Assembly: GCA_937988735.1 (NCBI GenBank)
Contig: CALKHQ010000337.1
Coordinates: 1-49,122 of the forward strand
Direction: 5' to 3'
DNA length: 49,122 nt
Source of the DNA: an uncultured Alphaproteobacteria bacterium
GTDB lineage: Bacteria; Pseudomonadota; Alphaproteobacteria; CALKHQ01
Positions 43,398-49,122 of the stretch are shown in pieces (within the stretch, counting starts at the first letter, position 1; the number at the start of each line of letters is the position of its first letter). The notes under the pieces were generated by a model, which saw only the letters and a program-made list of their open reading frames with translations, searched no databases and was not told where the DNA came from. Position numbers and translations under genes: made by a program.

Positions 43398-43778
43398 CTA
43401 CTGCCGCAGGATGCCGTTCAGCGGACCGATCAGGCCCGGCTGGATCCGCGGGCCGCTGCCCCCGCCGCCACCCGTGGTGCCGGGATCGAGGGTGAGGGTG
43501 CCGGTCGAGATCGACTGGCCGTTGGCGGGCGAGCAGCCCCACAGCCGGCCGGTCTCGATCAGACCGGTCTGCGGGTTCTCGATGTTGCAGGTCCGGTTCT
43601 CCAGCGCCCCGCAGCCGTAACCGACGCTGTCGTAGGTGTTGTAGGAGCCGGCGTTCGCCGTCTCGCAGAAGCAGTCGCAGCGGCCGTCGCCGACCACGAT
43701 GTTGTCGCGCGCCGCCGCCGGCGCCGCGCTCGCGGCCAGCAGGACCGCAGCCATGCCGAGAAGGATCCGCCTGTCCAT
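43398..43778 (-). CDS. Secreted six-Cys protein, copy B
   Basis: The 126-residue copy keeps all six Cys at the same positions (34, 36, 38, 56, 64, 82), the NPQTGLIETGRLWGC block and the C-terminal motif PGLIGPLNGILRQ. The linker is Gly-rich. The N-terminal halves of signal peptide and start region are identical at DNA level, whereas the mature parts have diverged. Tandem duplication followed by change in the linker is likely. A shared fold with possible binding partners is inferred. Confidence 0.72.
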   Translation of the reverse strand: MDRRILLGMAAVLLAASAAPAAARDNIVVGDGRCDCFCETANAGSYNTYDSVGYGCGALENRTCNIENPQTGLIETGRLWGCSPANGQSISTGTLTLDPGTTGGGGGSGPRIQPGLIGPLNGILRQ

Positions 43779-43817
43779 CCGTCGCTCCTTCAGCCCGCCC
43801 GGAGCCCCATCGCTCCG
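43762..43817. repeat. 56-bp direct repeat, copy B
   Basis: Identical to 43243-43298. It covers the start of copy B and the 5' untranslated region, so it may carry the shared promoter and ribosome-binding site. Confidence 0.9.
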
Positions 43818-43903
43818 ATGGCATGGACTGGGACGCGGCCGCGGCTGTCGTGGTTCAGAGCCGGGGTCGGGCGGGTTGTGACGCCGGTCACAGCCGGCCG
43901 GGC

Positions 43904-44305
43904 TCAGCCGGCACGGCAGTCGAGCACGATGGTCCACACCCGGTTGTTCACCGCGGTGCGGTTGACCGGCGCGGCGCAGGGCGCCTGGGGCAGGCAGAGC
44001 GCGCTGCCGGCAAAGCCGGCGCCCGCCGACCAGCCGTTGCAGCCCGTCGCAGAAAGCTGGCCGCAGGCGACGGTCGCGCCGCCGGGGCCGTCGATCCGCA
44101 CCGGGACCAGCCCTTCGGCGCAGCCGCCGCCGGCGAAACAGGCGCCGCCGGACGGCGTGGACCGGCTCAGCGTGCCGGGCGGGCAGTTGCCCGGGGCGCT
44201 GTCGCCGACCGAGATCGGATCGCCGTCGCCGGCGCCCCTGCAGGCGGCAAGCGCCGCCACCAGCCCCAGCACCGCCACGCCCGTCAGCCCCGTTCGCCTG
44301 CGCAT
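43904..44305 (-). CDS. Cysteine-rich lipoprotein
   Basis: The 133-residue product has a lipobox LAAC with Cys22 as the lipid anchor and eight further Cys (41, 56, 62, 81, 89, 104, 110, 130), enough for four disulfides. Gly- and Ala-rich loops separate them. No known domain was recognised. It lies just upstream of the two six-Cys genes on the same strand and may form one group with them. Confidence 0.65.
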   Translation of the reverse strand: MRRRTGLTGVAVLGLVAALAACRGAGDGDPISVGDSAPGNCPPGTLSRSTPSGGACFAGGGCAEGLVPVRIDGPGGATVACGQLSATGCNGWSAGAGFAGSALCLPQAPCAAPVNRTAVNNRVWTIVLDCRAG

Positions 44306-44438
44306 CGCTGCCTCCCCTCCGGGTGATGAGCAGGGAGTCTCGGCAGCATTGCCACCGTTTCAAGGGCGGCACGGCTGGCGGTGCGGGCGTGCCGGCCTAT
44401 AGTGGCGGCATCCCGACTCGTACAGCGGAGCCCGCCCC

Positions 44439-44786
44439 ATGACCCGTTTCCTCACCGTCCGCGCCGTCGTGCCGGCCCTGACCCTGCTGATGGCCGCCGC
44501 GCCTGCGGCCGCCACCACGATCAGCGCTTACGACCGGATGTCGGAGCAGGAGAAGCAGGCCGTCGTCGCCGGCGCGCTTGCCGCCTTCGCCCAGCGCCAC
44601 CCGGAGGCCGCCGCGTGCATCAGCGCCTACCGCGCGCCGGCGCCGGGCGGGGCCGCGCCGCGGATCGACCCGGACTTCGCCGGGCTGCTGGAGCGGTCCC
44701 GGGCCGTGGCGCCCGACGACCTGGAGGTGGAGAACCTCCTCGACGGGCTGATCATGGTGGAATGCGGCGTCGCCCCGGAGGAGTAG
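44439..44786 (+). CDS. Small exported two-Cys protein
   Basis: The 115-residue protein has a signal peptide ending near PAAAT at residue 26. A helix-rich mature part with Cys60 and Cys109 could be joined as in HdeA- or Tai4-like small periplasmic proteins. Similarity is only in layout, so no function is claimed. It converges on the FMN reductase gene with 18 bp between stops. Confidence 0.6.
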   Translation: MTRFLTVRAVVPALTLLMAAAPAAATTISAYDRMSEQEKQAVVAGALAAFAQRHPEAAACISAYRAPAPGGAAPRIDPDFAGLLERSRAVAPDDLEVENLLDGLIMVECGVAPEE

Positions 44787-44804
44787 GCACCCGGGCGGCG
44801 CCGG

Positions 44805-45350
44805 CTATCGCTTCGAGCGCTCGATCCAACCGGCGAACCTGTCAAGATAGTCCGACAGGAAGGCTGCCGTTTCCGCGTCGGTCACCGAGCCGTCCTCGGC
44901 GAACAGCCCCTCCTTCACGGTGAGGTAGATCTGCGCCTCGGCCATCAGCTCGATGCCGAGGACCGTCAGGATGCTGCGGAGCTGGGACTGGGCGACGGCG
45001 GTGCCGATCGCGCCCGGCGATGCGCCCGCGAGGCCGGCGGGCTTGCCCGGCCACGAGCTCTTGCCCCATGGGCGCGAGGCCCAGTCGATCGCGTTCTTGA
45101 TCACCGGGCTCGGTCCGCGGTTGTATTCGGGCGCCACGAACAGCACCGCGTCCGCTGCCTCGATCGCGGCCTTGAGCGCGGTGACGCCGGCCGGCGGGTC
45201 GGCCCACAGATCCTCGTTGTAGAGCGGCAGGTCGAGGTCCGGGTACTGGAAGGCGAACCGGTCCGCTCCCAGCTTCTCCATCGCCTTCGCCAGCTTCCGG
45301 TTGATCGAATCCCGGCGCAGGCTGCCCACCAGCACGGCCACCTGATGCAT
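44805..45350 (-). CDS. NADPH-dependent FMN reductase (ChrR/quinone reductase-like)
   Basis: The 181-residue flavodoxin-fold enzyme has the FMN phosphate loop GSLRRDSINRKLA (9-21) and the family segment PEYNRGPSPVIKNAIDWASRP. Related enzymes (ChrR, YieF) reduce quinones, chromate and azo dyes with NAD(P)H, and may lower oxidative stress. GGAGAGGA precedes ATG 45350. Confidence 0.92.
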   Translation of the reverse strand: MHQVAVLVGSLRRDSINRKLAKAMEKLGADRFAFQYPDLDLPLYNEDLWADPPAGVTALKAAIEAADAVLFVAPEYNRGPSPVIKNAIDWASRPWGKSSWPGKPAGLAGASPGAIGTAVAQSQLRSILTVLGIELMAEAQIYLTVKEGLFAEDGSVTDAETAAFLSDYLDRFAGWIERSKR

Positions 45351-45472
45351 CGCGCATTCCTCTCCGCTGTCTCGGCCAGAACCCGCCGATTGATAGGGCG
45401 GGCGCAGGAAAGGGCAAGGCGGATGGTCGAAACGCCCGGGCGGCCCCGCCGCCCGACGGGGACGGGGCCGGC

Positions 45473-46270
45473 TCAGCTCCGGCTGCGGCTTTCCCGGAAA
45501 CGCCGGTCCCGCTCGGTGCGCTCGCGCAGGAGCGTCGCGTAGTGATCCAGAGTGGTGGCGAAGCGGCGGTGCGTGGCCGCGATCTCCGCCGCCTCCAGGA
45601 CCGCGAACACCTCCGGCATCGACCGGCCGTGGCCGGCCCAGCATTCGGGGTGGGTGAGCAGCTGAAAGGAGCGTCCGACGTCGATCAGGTCGTGGGGCGT
45701 GGCCTGGCGCCACGCCATCAGCGAGTCCGAGATGTAGGTCATCGCGCCTTCGGTGAACCTCGGTGCGTAAGCATCGTTGCGGATTCGGGACGAAATGTCG
45801 GCCATCTCGCCGTCGATCGGGATGTGCTGCGCGGCCGACACGACCGGCTGCCCGCTCAGATCCTCGAGCAGGCGCACGTCGGCGGCGAGGTTGCGCTGCG
45901 CATCCGGCCCGACGTAGCGGCCAGCCACATAGTGCAGCCCGATCTCGTGTCCGGCCTCGACGAGGGCGCGGATGACCGCGCGTCCGGCCGGGGCGAGCAG
46001 GTTGTAGAACTCGCAGGCGACCTGGATGAAGTAGGTGGCGCTGGCATCGACCGACGCCTCGATCTCGGCGAGCGCGAGCGCCGACTCGAGGTCGTGGTCC
46101 ATGTCGTGGCGCAGCAGCAGCACCGGTCCGCCGTCGGTGCCGGGGAAGTCGCGGAAGCTGGTCAGCCGGTAGCCGGCCGCCAGCGCCCGCTCGAGGATGC
46201 CGCGATAGCCCTCCGGGCTGAAGTAGCGGTCGTCGCCGTGGTCGCGGAACGGCGAAGGGTCGGTCGTCAC
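45473..46270 (-). CDS. Polysaccharide deacetylase-like protein of glycan module
   Basis: The 265-residue protein has RHDMDHD at residues 54-60, reminiscent of the metal-binding Asp/His motif of polysaccharide deacetylases (TFDD/HSxxH), and GHEIGLHYV later. Such cytosolic members occur in capsule or O-antigen loci. Its start is 4 bp after the epimerase stop, so it is the last gene of the module. Confidence 0.75.
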   Translation of the reverse strand: MTTDPSPFRDHGDDRYFSPEGYRGILERALAAGYRLTSFRDFPGTDGGPVLLLRHDMDHDLESALALAEIEASVDASATYFIQVACEFYNLLAPAGRAVIRALVEAGHEIGLHYVAGRYVGPDAQRNLAADVRLLEDLSGQPVVSAAQHIPIDGEMADISSRIRNDAYAPRFTEGAMTYISDSLMAWRQATPHDLIDVGRSFQLLTHPECWAGHGRSMPEVFAVLEAAEIAATHRRFATTLDHYATLLRERTERDRRFRESRSRS

Positions 46271-46274
46271 CCGG

Positions 46275-47318
46275 TCAGGCCGCCTGCCGCTTCGCCTCGC
46301 GGTCGCGGTAGTGGGCGAGCGTCAGCTCCATCCCCTTCGCGAACGGCATCTCCGGCTCGAAGCCGAGCAGCGTGCGGGCGCGCGAGATGTCGGGCACGCG
46401 GTTCCAGCTGTCGTCGAACGACTGGCTGTAGGTGAAGGCATCGGCCTGGATCGGCAGCGGCTGGTCGAGCAGCCCCATGCGGACGGCGGCCGCGTTCATG
46501 TACTCCGCGAGCTCGCGCATCGACATCGGGTTGTCGGCGCCGATGTTGAAGCATTCGGTGAAGGGCGCCGCGTGGGCCGCGGTGTAGGCCAGCGCCTGCA
46601 CCATGCCGCGCACGGTGTCCCCGACCCAGCAGAAGCTGCGCCGTTGCCGCCCGTCGCCGGACAGCCGCATCGGCGTGCGGGTGAGGATGTTGTGGATGAA
46701 GTGCGGCACCACCCGCTTCGGCGCCGGGTAGTCCATCGCCGGGCCGTAGGTGTTGAACACCCGGATCACCACGCTGCGCGCGGCCGAGTTGGCGATCAGG
46801 TTCTCCTCCAGCGCCTTCACGTGCGCATACACCCAGCGGTTCACCTGCGGCCGCTCGAACACCAGCCGGTCGTCCTCGCGCATCGGCTTGTTGTGGTACA
46901 TGTGCGAATGGGCGGCGTAGACGTCGGCCGAGGAGGCGAACAGCGCCACGTGCTCCGGCGTCAGCAGCCGCGCCAGGTGCATGGTGCCGCGCAGGTTGTC
47001 GACGGTGTCGAACGGGCGCCGGATGGTCTCCTCGACGCCGACCACGCTGGCGAAGTGCACGATCGTGCGGTGCTCGCGCACCATCCGCGTCATCAGCGGC
47101 TCGTCGAACACCGAGCCCTCGATCGGGGTGATGCCCGGCCGCTCGAGCTGCGGGCAGTTGAAGGTGCTGTTGGCGCAGCTCAGGTCATCGAGCACGGTCA
47201 CGGCGTGACCGGCGCTGACGAGCGCCTCGGCAAGGTAGCGCCCGATGAAGCCGGCGCCGCCAGTGATCAGGATCGGGCCGGGGATCGAGCTGACGTCCTG
47301 TACCTGGGTCATCTGCAT
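46275..47318 (-). CDS. NAD-dependent sugar nucleotide epimerase/dehydratase
   Basis: The 347-residue extended-SDR protein has TGGAGFIG at residues 19-26, the catalytic Tyr164/Lys168 pair (WVYAHVKAL) and FASSADVY with Ser near 130. Fold and length fit UDP-sugar epimerases or GDP-sugar dehydratases. It is the middle gene of a GT2-epimerase-deacetylase set that probably builds or modifies a surface polysaccharide. Confidence 0.88.
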   Translation of the reverse strand: MQMTQVQDVSSIPGPILITGGAGFIGRYLAEALVSAGHAVTVLDDLSCANSTFNCPQLERPGITPIEGSVFDEPLMTRMVREHRTIVHFASVVGVEETIRRPFDTVDNLRGTMHLARLLTPEHVALFASSADVYAAHSHMYHNKPMREDDRLVFERPQVNRWVYAHVKALEENLIANSAARSVVIRVFNTYGPAMDYPAPKRVVPHFIHNILTRTPMRLSGDGRQRRSFCWVGDTVRGMVQALAYTAAHAAPFTECFNIGADNPMSMRELAEYMNAAAVRMGLLDQPLPIQADAFTYSQSFDDSWNRVPDISRARTLLGFEPEMPFAKGMELTLAHYRDREAKRQAA

Positions 47319-47426
47319 AACTCCTTGCCTTTCGCCGGCCTGGCCTGAGCCGGCGTCTCGGGTTGCATGGTCGCGATGCCGCGTTGTCGTGTCCGGGCTT
47401 CGCGCCTGCCGGCGCGTGTCCGGCTG

Positions 47427-48494
47427 TTATCCGTTGACGGCCCTCGGCCAGTCGATTGCGGCTCCGCCCGCAGGCCGGATGGCGCTCACGTCGAGCTCGC
47501 CGAAGCTGTCGGGGGCCCGGCGGCGGGCGCGCAGCGCTGCCCGCGCGGTCGGGATCAGGAAGACGTAGCCGGCGAGCATGGTCTCGACATAGGCGACCGC
47601 GCGACGGAGCGCGCCGCGCCAGTCCGCCCGCCCGGCGCCGTTCCCGCGCAGGGTCACCACGTTGCTCTTCGCCCCGAAGGCAAGCCGCTTCGCCTTGTCC
47701 ACGAAGCGTGCGGCGTTGGCCGGGTTGAGCAGGAAGGCGAGGTCGAGCAGCGGCAGCAGCGCAATGCGCCACCACGGATAGTTCTTCAGCACGAAGTACA
47801 TCCGGCTGCGTCCGTTGCGCCAGGGCATGAGCTTTCGCGCCTCGCCGACATAGTGGTGCACCACCGGCGAGCGGCCGACGACGACATTGCGCAGCCCGAG
47901 CTTGTTCACGCGGTAGCAGAAGTCGTTGTCATCCCAGTGGAACAGGCAGCCCGGGTCGAAGCCGCCCAGACGGACGAACAGCTCGCGGCGCATGAACATG
48001 TTGCAGCCCTCGAGCATGTTGGTGTCGTGCAGCTCCCACGCCGGCCGGCCCAGGAGCATGCGCCCGCGGACCATGCCGTTGGCCGTCATGCGCAGGTCCT
48101 TGGTGCCGATGACCTGGCCGTCGCGGTCCAGCGCCGCCTCGCCGCCGATCACCCCGATCGTCGGGTCGGACTCGAGCAGCGCGATCAGGCGGCGTGCGGC
48201 CTGCGGATCGACGATCTCCGCATCATTGTCCAGCACCCACAGATAGGTGCCGGTGGTGAAGCGGGCGGCGGCGTTGCGGCCGTGGCAGATGCCCAGGTTC
48301 TCCGGCGAGCGGTACAGCCGGACGGACGGAAATTCGCGGGCGATCATGTCCGGGGCGTCGTTGGTGCTGGCGTTGTCGACGACAACGACCTCGACGTCCG
48401 GATAGTCGAGAGCCAGGATGCTTCGCAGACAGGTCCGCATCGCCTCGATCCGGTTGTACGACAGGACGATGACGGACAGGCGCGGCTCGCCCAA
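47427..48494 (-). CDS. Family 2 glycosyltransferase
   Basis: The 355-residue enzyme starts with SVIVLSYNRIEAMRTCL. It has the metal/sugar site DND (89-91, VLDNDAE) and the acceptor-side FHWDDNDF block, followed by a basic C-terminal part with LLPLLDLAFLL that may bind the membrane. No ATG or GTG starts this frame. TTG 48494, with GGGGG about 10 bases upstream, is the best start. It is likely the first gene of the glycan module. Confidence 0.88.
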   Translation of the reverse strand: MGEPRLSVIVLSYNRIEAMRTCLRSILALDYPDVEVVVVDNASTNDAPDMIAREFPSVRLYRSPENLGICHGRNAAARFTTGTYLWVLDNDAEIVDPQAARRLIALLESDPTIGVIGGEAALDRDGQVIGTKDLRMTANGMVRGRMLLGRPAWELHDTNMLEGCNMFMRRELFVRLGGFDPGCLFHWDDNDFCYRVNKLGLRNVVVGRSPVVHHYVGEARKLMPWRNGRSRMYFVLKNYPWWRIALLPLLDLAFLLNPANAARFVDKAKRLAFGAKSNVVTLRGNGAGRADWRGALRRAVAYVETMLAGYVFLIPTARAALRARRRAPDSFGELDVSAIRPAGGAAIDWPRAVNG

Positions 48495-48853
48495 CGGATT
48501 GACCCCCAGAAGAAACTGCGCCCCGACAGGCGGCAGACTTGCGGCACCCAGTATCCCCCAGTCCGCCGGCGCCCAACCCTGAGGCCGGCGGTGGTGCCTC
48601 TCTGGCCAGAATAGTTGGAAATCCTTACAGGATTGTCAATCGGACATTTGCCGCGAAGTTGCGTCAATGTTGTGACAAAATGTAACAAATGGGGTGCGCG
48701 ACACTTTGTCATCGCTGTGCGCGAGGCCGTGGCTGCGCAACCCTCGCAATATATCTCGCCCAAAAGCGCTTGTTTTCATTGGGCAATGACTTGCAGGCGG
48801 CGCTGCCGCCACAGCGAAACGACTGTGGAGCCTTCCCGGGAGCGCAGCCGCAC
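48495..48853. promoter_or_regulatory. Promoter region of the glycan module
   Basis: This 359-bp gap is AT-richer from about 48605. Seen are TTGACA (minus, 48639-48634), a palindrome AATCC-TTACA-GGATT (48620-48634), the motif TGACAAAGT on the minus strand (48711-48703) and the related TGACAAAAT (48673-48681, plus). GCCCAA-N15-TTGGGC (48758-48784) and GGCGGC-GCT-GCCGCC (48797-48811) may end the TAXI transcript. The -10 element is weak. Confidence 0.45.
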
Positions 48854-49122
48854 TCAGAGGAGGCCGGTCTCCTCGAAGTAGCGCACCGCCCCCGGGTGCA
48901 GAGGGGCGGCCAGCGCCTCGTGCACCATTGCATGCATGTCGAGCCCCGCCAGCACCGGATGCAGGCGGGTGAAGTCGGCGAAGTCCTGGAACACCGCGGC
49001 GACGACCAGGTAGACGATGTCGTCCGGCACCCGTGTTGCGGACACCAGCGTCGCCTTCTGCCCGAAGGTCGCCACGTCGGTATCGTTGCCCGGGTACAGG
49101 CCGCCGGGGATCGTTGCGGGGG
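48854..49122 (-). CDS. TAXI-family TRAP transporter solute-binding protein, C-terminal part (truncated by window)
   Basis: The frame is open to the edge. The visible C-terminal 89 residues include VPDDIVYLVVAAVFQDFADF, LHPVLAGLDMHAMVHEALAAPLHPGAVRYFEETGLL. The LHPGAxRYxxE tail is typical of TAXI-type periplasmic binding proteins that feed TRAP transporters for organic acids. Earlier residues include GGLYPGNDTDVATFGQKA. The membrane subunits (fused TRAP permease) must lie outside the window. Confidence 0.85.
   Translation of the reverse strand, partial: PATIPGGLYPGNDTDVATFGQKATLVSATRVPDDIVYLVVAAVFQDFADFTRLHPVLAGLDMHAMVHEALAAPLHPGAVRYFEETGLL

Overview
The window is about 49 kb of GC-rich chromosomal DNA with dense genes, short gaps and many 4-nt stop/start overlaps. 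It looks like an alphaproteobacterium, probably Rhodospirillales in the broad sense. The reasons are the run short hprK - rapZ - EIIA-Man - ptsH - ahcY - divL-like kinase, an rluD-rpoH pair, a TAXI-family TRAP binding protein, and an Omp25/31-like barrel. No rRNA, insertion sequence, prophage or CRISPR array was seen. There is one tRNA gene, tRNA-Glu(CTC).

Layout. 1-1502 (minus): small subunit and truncated large subunit of an N,N-dimethylformamidase-like enzyme. 1689-7744 (plus): incomplete regulatory PTS (HprK, RapZ, EIIA-Man, HPr), S-adenosylhomocysteinase, and a multi-PAS kinase whose phospho-accepting His is Tyr, as in DivL. 7761-18690 (mostly minus): nitronate monooxygenase, an AT-richer orphan gene, Gfo/Idh/MocA oxidoreductase, methyltransferase and metallo-beta-lactamase-fold hydrolase, MFS transporter, ferritin-like protein, RmuC, secreted alpha/beta hydrolase, a 2-oxoglutarate-oxygenase remnant and DapB. 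18794-25382: MFS transporter, exported Sel1/peptidoglycan-binding protein, TpsB outer-membrane transporter, two exported proteins of unknown function and a LapG-type cysteine protease. This suggests a surface-protein secretion and release locus. 25682-31360: a solitary CoxL-like molybdenum hydroxylase subunit, a pirin, a tandem pair of GFA-family proteins and a DHA2 drug transporter.

31854-36750: tRNA-Glu, threonine aldolase, a small membrane protein, RluD and RpoH (with a perfect inverted repeat just before rpoH), a DUF1508 protein and an epimerase. 37251-40664: outer-membrane barrel, lipoprotein, a second Gfo/Idh/MocA enzyme and RtcB RNA ligase. 40740-44786: a PAS histidine kinase with an intact His, followed by small proteins. 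These include a duplicated pair of secreted six-cysteine proteins with a conserved C-terminus and a cysteine-rich lipoprotein. 44805-48494 (minus): FMN reductase and a three-gene glycan module (GT2, epimerase, deacetylase-like). 48854 to the end: C-terminal part of a TAXI solute-binding protein.

Most genes are ordinary alphaproteobacterial genes. The most unusual points are the Tyr-for-His kinase, the TpsB/LapG-like locus without a visible adhesin, the duplicated Cys-rich secreted family, the rpoH leader hairpin, and a 9-bp motif (TGACAAAGT) found in three gene-free regions. All functions are inferred from reading the sequence. No database search was run.
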